From contig JBCCEJ010000021.1 in the NCBI GenBank assembly GCA_039030335.1, positions 8,749 to 72,748 of the forward strand: DNA of 64,000 nt. Direction: 5' to 3'. The position numbers and the translations under genes are program-made. Origin of the DNA: JBCCEJ01 sp039030335 (lineage in GTDB: Bacteria > Pseudomonadota > Gammaproteobacteria > HK1). Below, one piece after another: positions 1 through 7,201 of this stretch; within the stretch, counting starts at the first letter, position 1, and each line of letters opens with the position of its first letter. The notes under the pieces are model-generated. The model worked only from the letters and a program-made list of their open reading frames with translations. It did not search any database and had not been told where the DNA came from.

Positions 1-744
1 AAGACCTGCCCCACCATAGCCGCCATCGACATTCAGAATCGTCCCAGTTACCCAGGAGCATTCGTCGGAAGCGAGGTACAGGGCCGCCGCCGCAACCGCG
101 TCAGCACTGCCGTAGTGGCCCGCTGGGATCCGTGCGGTATATCCGGCTTTGCGTGTCGGCCCATGTACGCTGATGCCGGTTTCGATCGGACCGGGGGCAA
201 TGGCGTTGACCATGACGCCGTCGGCCGAAAGCTCGACCGCCATCACCTTACACATGTGCATGACGGCGGCCTTGGACGCGCCGTAGGCGAGCCCACCCAT
301 GTTGCCGCGCTGCCCCGAGATCGAGCCCAGTTGGATGATCCGTCCGCCGCGCTGCGGGACCATATAGCGGGCGGCCGCCTGCGCGGTCAGCCATGAGCCG
401 GTCAGGTTGATGGCGAGCACCCGGTTCCATTCTTCCAGGCCCGTCTCCAGGGCCAGCCGATGCAGCGCGACGCCCGCGCTGTTCACCAGCACATCGACAC
501 GCCCGAACCGCTGGACGGTCTCGTCTACCTGGTGCGCGCACTGCGCCGGGTCCGTAACGTCCACGGCCAGCGCTTCCGCGCGGCCACCGGCGTCGCGCAG
601 CTCGCGTGCCGTCTGCTCGACCTTCTCCTGGTTCAGATCGCTACACATTACGGTTGCGCCGGCGGCCTGGAAACGTCGGGCGATAGCGCCGCCGAGGCCG
701 CCGGCCGCGCCGGTTACCAAGGCGACTTTGTCGGTGAGTTGCAT
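1..744 (-). CDS. SDR family NAD(P)-dependent oxidoreductase (C-terminus cut by window edge)
   Basis: This is a classical short-chain dehydrogenase/reductase. It starts with an ATG at 744 (MQLTDKVALVTGAAGG), with a GGAG Shine-Dalgarno sequence a few bases upstream, and stays open to base 1, so about 248 residues are visible and only a few should be missing. The Rossmann glycine motif TGAAGGLG lies near residues 11-18, an NSAG-type motif follows, the catalytic Ser is in a GSISG stretch and the YGASK catalytic motif is present. The C-terminal VDGGYGGAG stretch is typical of the family. The substrate cannot be read from the sequence. It is divergent from the UGSC operon, across about 150 bases. 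Confidence 0.9.
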   Translation of the reverse strand, partial: MQLTDKVALVTGAAGGLGGAIARRFQAAGATVMCSDLNQEKVEQTARELRDAGGRAEALAVDVTDPAQCAHQVDETVQRFGRVDVLVNSAGVALHRLALETGLEEWNRVLAINLTGSWLTAQAAARYMVPQRGGRIIQLGSISGQRGNMGGLAYGASKAAVMHMCKVMAVELSADGVMVNAIAPGPIETGISVHGPTRKAGYTARIPAGHYGSADAVAAAALYLASDECSWVTGTILNVDGGYGGAGL

Positions 745-896
745 TAGAAGCTCCGTAGGTTGTCCTGGTTTGTTGAGATTGACGCAGACGGCTGTGGCGC
801 ACTGGCAGCGGCAGAATCGATCTGTGCGGATCGTTCGCAGTGGGCAATAACGCTATCATCGGGCCAGACGGCTTCGCCACGACGGAAGAGACAGAG

Positions 897-2324
897 ATGG
901 CGGAAGAACTGATCGCGGTGGTCAAGCGAGACTGCCCGACCTGCGAACTGGTAGCGCCGGTGCTGGCTCAGCTCAAGGCGAGCGGTGACCTCGTGGTGCT
1001 GAGCCAGGACGACCCGGCTTTTCCAGCCGAAGTAGATGGCGTGCTAGACGATCGTTCGCTCGATCGGTCATACGCGCTCGGCATCGAAATTGTACCGACG
1101 CTCATCCGGATGGACGGCGAACGCGAAATTGGCCGCCAGATCGGCTGGCATCGCGGGGATTGGGAGCAGTTCACGGGCGTCGCGGGCCTCGGCCCGGGAC
1201 TGCCCGATTGGGGGGCGGGGTGCGGTGCGATCAACGCCGAGCCCGCAGTGCTCGAGCAGCTCAAGATTCGTTTCGGCGACACGGGTATCCAGTCTCGCCG
1301 TGTCGAGCTGGGTGCGTCGGAGGATGTGGCCGAGGCGATGTTTGAGCGCGGCTGGTCAGACGGCCTCCCGGTCGTGCCACCCACTGAAGAACGGGTGCTA
1401 CGGATGCTCGCTGGCACCAGCGAAGAGCCGTCTACGGTTCTCGGCCTGTGTCCGCCAAACCTGGTCGAACTAACCGTCGAGAAAGTTGCCGTGAACGCTG
1501 TCATGGCGGGTTGCAAGCCCGAGTACATGCCCGTAGTGCTGGCCGCGATGCGGGCGACCCTCGCTGATGAGTTCGGCTTGCACGGCGTGCTTGCGACAAC
1601 CATGTACGTGGCGCCGGTACTGGTCGTCAACGGCCCGGTTCGCCAGCGCATCGGCATGAATGCCCGCGGTAATGCACTGGGTCAGGGCAACCGTGCGAAC
1701 GCGACTATCGGGCGGGCCGTCCAACTTATCGTCCGCAACGTCGGCGGCGGGCTGCCGCAGGGCGTGGATCGCGCGTGCCTCGGCAATCCCGGCAAGTACA
1801 CCTACTGCTTCGCTGAAGATGAAGAGGGCTCATATTGGGAGTCGCTGGCTGAAGAGCATGGCTTTGGCGCCAACCAGAGCACGGTAACAGCCTTCGCCGG
1901 TTATGGGCTGCAGGGCGTGGTCGACCAGAAGGCGCGCGATCCAGACGCGCTTTGCCGGAGCTTCGCCGCCAGCCTGAGGGCGTGCCACAACGTCAAGCTG
2001 GCACCAGCGGGTGATGTGATCCTGGTGGTTTGCCCGGAGCACGAGCGAACGTTTCGGAACGCGGGCTGGAGCAAGCAGCAGCTGAAGGAGCGGCTGTACG
2101 CGCTGAGCGAGATACCGGGCGAAGAGCTGGTCGCCGGCGTCGGCGGTATCGCCGAGGGCATTCCGGCATCCGGCGCAGGACGCACACACAATAAGTTTCG
2201 AGAAGGCGGATTGATGGTGGTCAGAGCTGGCGGCGGCGCCGGCATGTTCTCGGCCATCATCGGTGGCTGGCTGGCCAGTGGGCCCGTCGGCAGCAGCCCC
2301 GTTACCGTGGAGGTCAAGAACTGA
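897..2324 (+). CDS. Thioredoxin-fold protein fused to a UGSC-associated domain
   Basis: A protein of 475 residues from the ATG at 897, which has GGAAGAG upstream; an in-frame GTG at 840 would add 19 residues. Residues 1-95 look like a thioredoxin fold: a CPTC redox motif at Cys13/Cys16 and a cis-proline segment IVPT near residue 67. The rest, from the WSDGLPVVPPT motif (about residue 153), is a large domain rich in conserved Gly and Cys that I know from neighbours of UGSC selenoproteins; its activity is not established. The stop overlaps the selenoprotein ATG by one base (TGATG), so the two are translationally coupled. The simplest inference is a thiol/selenol redox pair in which the CPTC domain reduces the partner. 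Confidence 0.8.
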   Translation: MAEELIAVVKRDCPTCELVAPVLAQLKASGDLVVLSQDDPAFPAEVDGVLDDRSLDRSYALGIEIVPTLIRMDGEREIGRQIGWHRGDWEQFTGVAGLGPGLPDWGAGCGAINAEPAVLEQLKIRFGDTGIQSRRVELGASEDVAEAMFERGWSDGLPVVPPTEERVLRMLAGTSEEPSTVLGLCPPNLVELTVEKVAVNAVMAGCKPEYMPVVLAAMRATLADEFGLHGVLATTMYVAPVLVVNGPVRQRIGMNARGNALGQGNRANATIGRAVQLIVRNVGGGLPQGVDRACLGNPGKYTYCFAEDEEGSYWESLAEEHGFGANQSTVTAFAGYGLQGVVDQKARDPDALCRSFAASLRACHNVKLAPAGDVILVVCPEHERTFRNAGWSKQQLKERLYALSEIPGEELVAGVGGIAEGIPASGAGRTHNKFREGGLMVVRAGGGAGMFSAIIGGWLASGPVGSSPVTVEVKN

Positions 2325-2839
2325 TGAGACTGGTAGATCCAACCGGCGAACTGTCACCAGTGCAACGCGAGCGTCTGGAACGCCCGCCGGCGCTGGACGG
2401 CATGACCGTCGGCATACTCGATATATCGAAGCCGCGTGGAGACGTGTTCCTGAACCGTCTCGATGAACGCTTCGGCGCGGCCGGCATCGGCGTGCGGCGC
2501 TACAGCAAGCCGACGTTTGCGCGCCCCGCGCCGGTCGAACTCCGGCAGCAGATAGCGACCGAGGTCGATGCGGTTATAGAAGGGCTGGCCGACTGAGGTT
2601 CCTGCACGTCGTGCTGTACGCATGACATCGTAGACCTCGAAGGCCGCGGCGTGCCTGGCGTGGGCGTGGCGACGACCGAGTTCGTAGACGCAGCCGAGAC
2701 GCAGGCCGCGGCACTCGGCTACGACCCGGCCATGCTGTTTGTACAGCACCCGATCCAGGACCGTACGGACGACGAGATCCGCGCGCTGGCTGATGACGCC
2801 TACGATGCCATCATCAGTCTGTTGACGCGCGCGAATTAA
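2324..2839 (+). CDS. UGSC-family selenoprotein, with UGA at 2594-2596 read as selenocysteine
   Basis: Read with the in-frame TGA as Sec, this is one frame of 171 residues from the ATG at 2324 to the TAA at 2837-2839. Sec is residue 91 and is followed by Gly-Ser-Cys, then Thr-Ser-Cys-Cys-Thr-His-Asp, giving the family's U-G-S-C motif. The sequence after the TGA keeps the typical family tail: an LE.RGVP segment, TTEFVDAAETQA, then the QHPIQ motif. The reading frame stays open for 81 codons after the TGA, which argues against a true stop. A hairpin that fits a bacterial SECIS begins 11 bases after the TGA. Conventional gene callers would report a 90-residue protein and perhaps an unrelated 62-residue ORF. 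The function of the family is unknown; a redox role is inferred. Confidence 0.9.
2608..2626 (+). promoter_or_regulatory. Putative bacterial SECIS element
   Basis: Bases 2608-2614 pair with 2620-2626 (seven pairs, one a G-U), leaving a five-base loop UGUAC at 2615-2619. The loop contains GU and begins 18 bases after the UGA. In E. coli fdhF the GGUC apical loop sits at about the same distance. The hairpin lies inside the coding sequence, as bacterial SECIS elements do, and would recruit SelB. This was folded by eye only. Confidence 0.7.
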
Positions 2840-2857
2840 GCGGGCTCCGGGCCGCCG

Positions 2858-4168
2858 TCAGCTCGCCATCGGCCGCACCGCGGCCGGCTTCGTAGCGCCC
2901 GCGTCAGCGCGCGGCGCAGCGGCCGGCAAGAGACCCTCGAGGGGTAGATGCAACGACACCTGTGAGCCCCTTGAAGGAAGTCTCTCGACACTGAGTTCGC
3001 CGCCGTTCAGCTGCATGTTCCGGCGGGCGAGGTAAAGCCCCAGGGGCAGCGTGACGTGGTCTTCATATAGCCCGGCAGCCAACGCACGATGCGGCGATAG
3101 CGCCTGCTCCACGACGTCCGCTGAGATGCCTGGACCATCGTCAGTAATGGAAATCTGGATGTGGTCGGGCCACGCACTGTCGAAGCCCAGGTGGACGCCG
3201 ATTTTGGCGAAATCCGGGCAGTGGCGTACCGCGTTATCGATGATATGTCCGACCGCTACCTGCAAGCGACCCCGATCGGCGTAGACCTGGGATTTGCCGG
3301 CACGAGCGTAAACAGTCAATTCCTGGCTGCGCAGTTCAGCTTTGTTCCGGTAGAGCGCTGCGACCGTCTCGCAGACGCGTGCCGGGTCGAAGCGCACGCG
3401 ATGCAGTTCGGCTCCCTGGGGGTCGACGTTGGAGAGTTCCAGGATCGCGCTCACGTGGTTGCCGACCTGGCCCATCGTGTCCTGGGCCAGGTCGACCCAC
3501 CCGCTCAACTCGCTCGCGCTGTCTTCAGGCAGCATCTCACCGATGATCTCCATGCTTCCCTGAAGGTGTAGCAGCGGCGTCTTCAGCTCGTGGCAAATAC
3601 TGCGCAGGAACAGCTCCTTGGTGCGGTTCTCCGCTTCCAGCTGGATGTTCCGGTCGATCAAGGACTGTTGTAGCGCGTCGATCGCGTGAACCTGTTGTTC
3701 GACGCGCGATTCCAGTCTGTGGGCGGACTGAAACGTGAGCGTTTCGCGCCGCCACAGATGGATGGCCCGGTCCAGAGCTTCGTGCGTGCGCGCGTAGTCG
3801 AACGGCTTGGTGACAAAATCGACAGCGCCGTGGTTCAGCGCGGCAACTGCGTCTTCCATCCCGCCGTGCCCGGTGATGATGACCACCGCCAGTGGTCTTG
3901 CCGGTGTGCTGAGATCCCGCAACCGCGCCGCCAGTTCGATGCCGTTCATGCCGGGCATGCGCACATCGGTGAAGACGATGCCGATGCCCGGATCGGATTC
4001 GACCGCAGCGATGGCGGCGGCCGCGCTCGGCGCCGCCAACGCCTCCAGGTCGTCGTCTTCGAACAACTCGACCAGCTCGGTACGTACCAGGGCTTCGTCG
4101 TCTACCACGAGAATCCGGGGCATCTGTTCCGCCGCGCTGGCGGCCGGAGCCAGTTCAGATAAATCCAT
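2858..4168 (-). CDS. Receiver-histidine kinase hybrid (REC-HisKA-HATPase)
   Basis: A 436-residue cytoplasmic signalling protein with no membrane segments. An N-terminal receiver domain (about 17-130) has the acidic pair Asp23/Asp24, phosphoacceptor Asp68 in FTDVRMPG and Lys121 in VTKPFD. A coiled-coil-like linker leads to the H-box ICHELKTP, with His193 as the autophosphorylation site. The HATPase domain then has an N-box (IIDNAVRH) and a G1 box (TDDGPG). The REC-first order suggests that it receives phosphate from another kinase and then acts as a kinase itself. No DNA-binding output is present. It converges with the UGSC operon and is close to the PYP kinase operon, a possible partner. Confidence 0.88.
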   Translation of the reverse strand: MDLSELAPAASAAEQMPRILVVDDEALVRTELVELFEDDDLEALAAPSAAAAIAAVESDPGIGIVFTDVRMPGMNGIELAARLRDLSTPARPLAVVIITGHGGMEDAVAALNHGAVDFVTKPFDYARTHEALDRAIHLWRRETLTFQSAHRLESRVEQQVHAIDALQQSLIDRNIQLEAENRTKELFLRSICHELKTPLLHLQGSMEIIGEMLPEDSASELSGWVDLAQDTMGQVGNHVSAILELSNVDPQGAELHRVRFDPARVCETVAALYRNKAELRSQELTVYARAGKSQVYADRGRLQVAVGHIIDNAVRHCPDFAKIGVHLGFDSAWPDHIQISITDDGPGISADVVEQALSPHRALAAGLYEDHVTLPLGLYLARRNMQLNGGELSVERLPSRGSQVSLHLPLEGLLPAAAPRADAGATKPAAVRPMAS

Positions 4169-4196
4169 CAGGCCTGCCTCTATGTAGGAAGGCCGA

Positions 4197-4207
4197 TGAT
4201 ATTATCA
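4197..4207. promoter_or_regulatory. Small inverted repeat and AT-rich promoter region upstream of the hybrid kinase
   Basis: TGATATTATCA has five-base arms (TGATA/TATCA) around one base, about 30 bases upstream of the kinase start on the minus strand. It lies in a 4190-4250 stretch that is far richer in A and T than its surroundings, with TATATA-like boxes. This is probably the promoter or operator for the 2858-4168 gene; the regulator is unknown. Confidence 0.35.
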
Positions 4208-4269
4208 ATTCCGGTTTATATAGTGATAAAAATGAATGTGACTCGGTTCGCAGAACTGACTGCCCGAGG

Positions 4270-5139
4270 CTAGGCTGGCCCAGGGCGCCACCGGTAAATG
4301 CGCTCCAGCGCGCCGCCCATCAGCATCGCACGATCTGAGTCTGACAACGATGCGGTCGTGCGGAACGCGAAAACGCCCTCGCCGTAGTTCAGGAGTTCGA
4401 CCGCACGGGTCCAGTCGGTTCCCCAGAGGCACCGCTCCAGGCCGTAGGCGTCAAACACCCGTGCGAGCGGCGCCCAGATATCGATGAACGGATAGGGTTC
4501 ATGCGAGAGCGTGCAGGCCCCCGAGATCTTGATCGCCACGTTCTGGTACCGACTGAGCCCGATCACGGCGTCGAGTCCGGCGAATGGCACTTGCGGCGCA
4601 GGCGGTTCGAATGGCTGTTTCAAGCCGACGTGGTCGATGACTATCTGGGTGTCCGGATGCCGTTCGGCGAGCGCTGCGAGTGCACCTGGATTGTTCCAAC
4701 AGAGGATATTGACCGGCACCCCGGCGGCGGCACCAGCGCTGAGGATAGCGTCGATGCCGGCCGTTTCTTCGTCGCTCACCTCTTCGTAAGACATCATGAT
4801 CCGGCCGCCGACGACACCCGGTTGCCGGACCCACTCGACGAATTCTTCACCGACCGCTGCGGAACGCGGATCAAAAGGGCGGATCAGCCCGAACCGGGTT
4901 GGATGTTTCGCGAACACTTCAAGTGCGTAGCTCGGGTCGTACCGATACATACTCCACGGCGACACGAGCAGGGCGCCATCAACGCCGACCGCGTCCATGG
5001 CGGTCACCATGTCGTCGCCGGTCACTTCCAGTGGACCGGCAAGCGTCCCGACCCAGGGGCGTCCGGGGTGGTCGCGTTCGTACGCATGCACCTGGCAATC
5101 GATGACGGCATGCCGTTCGGCGGCTTCGGTCGGATTCAT
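4270..5139 (-). CDS. Amidohydrolase family 2 protein (metal-dependent TIM-barrel hydrolase)
   Basis: 289 residues from the ATG at 5139, with a GAGG sequence upstream; a longer frame to 5271 lacks family similarity at its N-terminus. The fold markers are the N-terminal IDCQVHAY, a central VIDHVGLK with the conserved His on a late strand, and LWGTDWTR near the C-terminus with the catalytic Asp. Family members hydrolyse or decarboxylate lactones and carboxylated aromatics or dicarboxylates. The usual D-x-H-x-H motif is D-x-Q-x-H here, a variant known from lactonase-like subgroups. The substrate is unknown. It stands alone on the minus strand behind the hybrid kinase. Confidence 0.82.
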   Translation of the reverse strand: MNPTEAAERHAVIDCQVHAYERDHPGRPWVGTLAGPLEVTGDDMVTAMDAVGVDGALLVSPWSMYRYDPSYALEVFAKHPTRFGLIRPFDPRSAAVGEEFVEWVRQPGVVGGRIMMSYEEVSDEETAGIDAILSAGAAAGVPVNILCWNNPGALAALAERHPDTQIVIDHVGLKQPFEPPAPQVPFAGLDAVIGLSRYQNVAIKISGACTLSHEPYPFIDIWAPLARVFDAYGLERCLWGTDWTRAVELLNYGEGVFAFRTTASLSDSDRAMLMGGALERIYRWRPGPA

Positions 5140-5550
5140 GGTCAGGCCTCGTAATTGTGCTCTATGGGTTTCGAAATAGGCGCGCTCTACGGCCACGCGG
5201 TTCGCGCTGGGAACCGCGCGGCATTTTCGAAGATGCCTGTCGGGTCCGCTCCGAGGTTGATAGCGGGCCATCAGCCCGTGTCATCGCCGGTCCGGTCGCC
5301 GGTGCCCGAAGCCCCGAGGGGCGCTGGAACCCGGTGCGAGATCGCGGCGAATCCGGCCATTGTCGCAGTGGATCGCGCAGATTCCGGCACCCGCGCCTTC
5401 AAGTCACGCGACCGACGAGCGCTGTACGGCTAAACTTACCGCATCTTGAGGCGACGCAGTCGTTTCTGAATTAACTGACATGTCGCGGCCGTTGGACGGC
5501 ATCGCCCAACGGCGTGGATGAACCGGCTGTTGCCATCGTGAGCGCGGAAT
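5140..5550. other. Intergenic region between the amidohydrolase and the PYP operon
   Basis: About 410 bases separate the divergent amidohydrolase and PYP genes. No coding frame here has family-like sequence. The last part should hold the PYP promoter and leader, including a hairpin at 5488-5513. A seven-codon ATG frame (5518-5541) ends ten bases before the PYP TTG start and could be a leader peptide or chance. I could not fix a -35/-10 pair with confidence. Confidence 0.5.
5488..5513 (+). promoter_or_regulatory. Hairpin in the PYP operon leader
   Basis: GCCGTTGG (5488-5495) pairs perfectly with CCAACGGC (5506-5513) across a ten-base loop, about 37 bases upstream of the PYP TTG start. It could be an upstream terminator, a leader structure or an operator. 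No T-run follows, so a simple intrinsic terminator is unlikely. Confidence 0.35.
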
Positions 5551-5922
5551 TTGAACGAGATCCAATTTGAAACCCCCGACCTGCTACGCCATCTGGAGGC
5601 GATGGATGAAGCGGAACTCGACACGCTCAGTTTCGGCGTAATCCGTATGGACCGGGGCGGCATCGTCACGGCCTACAACTCGACTGAAAGTCAGATCGCC
5701 GGTCTCCGCCGGGAACAGGCACTCGGCAAGGAATTCTTTATCCAGGTTGCGCCATGCGCCAATAACTACATGGTCGCGCAGCGATACCTGGACGCGCCTG
5801 AACTCGATGAGTTCGTAGACTACGTCTTCACCTACATCATGCGGCCGACCCCGGTAAAACTGCGCTTGTTGCAGAGCGCCGGCTCGGCGCGTTATCTGAT
5901 CGTTCAACTCGCCACGGCATGA
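5551..5922 (+). CDS. pyp: Photoactive yellow protein homologue (PAS-fold blue-light sensor)
   Basis: 123 residues from a TTG start preceded by GCGGAA. It aligns by eye along nearly its whole length with Halorhodospira PYP. With this start the key residues fall at the same numbers: Tyr42 and Glu46, which hydrogen-bond the chromophore, and Cys69 in VAPC, which carries the p-coumaroyl thioester. Met97 in the YIMRPT segment corresponds to PYP Met100 after a three-residue loop deletion. Thr50 and Arg52 of classical PYP are Ala50 and Leu52 here, so the absorption maximum and photocycle may be shifted. Its stop overlaps the next kinase by four bases (ATGA), which ties it to phosphotransfer signalling. 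No chromophore enzymes (tyrosine ammonia-lyase, p-coumaroyl-CoA ligase) are in the window. Confidence 0.88.
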   Translation: MNEIQFETPDLLRHLEAMDEAELDTLSFGVIRMDRGGIVTAYNSTESQIAGLRREQALGKEFFIQVAPCANNYMVAQRYLDAPELDEFVDYVFTYIMRPTPVKLRLLQSAGSARYLIVQLATA

Positions 5923-7118
5923 GTGTCACGCCAGACGACGAACTGCTCAGTTTCCTCTATCAGATCCCCGATGCCGTCATGCGCATTGCCGGGGATGGCG
6001 AGGTGCAACAAATCAATCCGGCTGCTGTGAGCCTGCTGCTGCCGTTGGCCGGTACGGCGCGTCTGGACAACGCCTTCGACCTGTTGGAACAGTGGGTGCC
6101 GGACCTGAGGCAGCGGTTTGCAGAATCGACGCAGCCGGGCCCCGTGATCGCAGCCGAACTGGTGCGCACCGGTAGTCCTTACGACCGCACACTCTCTTTC
6201 ACGATGAGCCGCCTGGACAGCCAGTTCGGGGTGATTTCACTACACGACGTCTCGGAGCGCGAAGAATTACGTCGGGCGGTCGGTCGGGAGCGAGAGGATG
6301 CTGCCGAGGCGCGCGGCATGGCGCGCAACGCGGCTGCCGTATTGCACGACGTCGGGAATGCCACCAGTGCCATCGGTACCACGGTGTCCCTGTTGTTCAG
6401 CGATGCCGACTGGGACGAGGTACGCATCCTCAAGCGTCTGGCGCACTGGTTGGATCGCGAAGCGGAGGCGCTCGATCAGGTTATGGGACAACAGCGCGCC
6501 GAGGCGTTCGTGAGCTTGTTGGCGCAACTGCGCGACAGCCTTGCCCATCGTCAGGATCGCGTTGAAGAGACTGCCCGTAGTCTTGCCCAGGGGGTGAGTC
6601 ATATCACCGACGTCCTGAGTATTCAGCGCGTTTCCAGCGCGGGCGGCAAACTGAAGAGCGTCGAGGTTGACCTCCGCCAGGTTGCGCGCGACGCCGTAAG
6701 CCTGCAGCAGGCGACGCTCGGCAAGCGACAGGTCGAAATCGAACTGCGGTTGGGGGCGGAACCAGCTCTGGTCAGTGGCGATGTAACGCGCCTCATACAA
6801 CTTGGTGTCAACCTGTTGCGCAACGCCGTCGAAGCCTATGACGAGGATCGGTTTGCCGATGTGCAACGAACGGTTACAGTAGCCGTAGACCGGGTCGGAA
6901 ACGATGCCTGTTTGCAAGTGACCGACCGGGGCTGCGGCTTCGAAAGACTGGCGCCAGAATTGTTCGACGAGACGGTCTCGACCAAAGGCAGGGCGTCGGG
7001 GCTGGGTCTGGCTCACTGCCAGCAGATCGCCGAATCCCACTATGGTTCCCTGGAACTGGTGAGCCCCGGCACGGGTCTTGGGGCGACCGCGACGTTGAAG
7101 ATTCCATTGACGCGTTGA
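5919..7118 (+). CDS. PAS-containing sensor histidine kinase downstream of PYP
   Basis: 399 residues, soluble. An N-terminal PAS-like domain (about 8-110) is followed by a helical linker and an H-box of unusual form, VLHDVGNATS, with His143 as the likely phosphorylation site. A long helical dimerisation region follows. The ATPase domain has an N-box (NLLRNAVEAY), a G1 box (TDRGCG) and a G2 box (ASGLGL). It overlaps PYP upstream by four bases, and its stop overlaps the first possible start of the next kinase. PYP in the same operon suggests it is the direct partner of the photosensor. This is context, not proof. Confidence 0.87.
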   Translation: MSVTPDDELLSFLYQIPDAVMRIAGDGEVQQINPAAVSLLLPLAGTARLDNAFDLLEQWVPDLRQRFAESTQPGPVIAAELVRTGSPYDRTLSFTMSRLDSQFGVISLHDVSEREELRRAVGREREDAAEARGMARNAAAVLHDVGNATSAIGTTVSLLFSDADWDEVRILKRLAHWLDREAEALDQVMGQQRAEAFVSLLAQLRDSLAHRQDRVEETARSLAQGVSHITDVLSIQRVSSAGGKLKSVEVDLRQVARDAVSLQQATLGKRQVEIELRLGAEPALVSGDVTRLIQLGVNLLRNAVEAYDEDRFADVQRTVTVAVDRVGNDACLQVTDRGCGFERLAPELFDETVSTKGRASGLGLAHCQQIAESHYGSLELVSPGTGLGATATLKIPLTR

Positions 7119-7201
7119 GCCAAGCCGGTTTCTTCATTTGCCCCGCGGTGCCAGTTGGTACCGGCCTTCGAACATCAATGCATGACCCAGGAAGATCTTC
7201 G

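Noticed and set aside
2324..2596. Truncated pseudogene ended by TGA
   Set aside because: The conserved U-G-S-C motif, the SECIS-like hairpin and 81 open codons downstream favour selenocysteine readthrough.
2651..2839. Separate 62-residue gene after the TGA at 2594
   Set aside because: It is in frame with the upstream coding sequence and completes the UGSC family tail. A weak AAGG before its GTG is likely chance.
5518..5541. Seven-codon ATG frame as a PYP leader peptide
   Set aside because: It ends ten bases before the PYP start but has no clear ribosome-binding site, so chance cannot be excluded.
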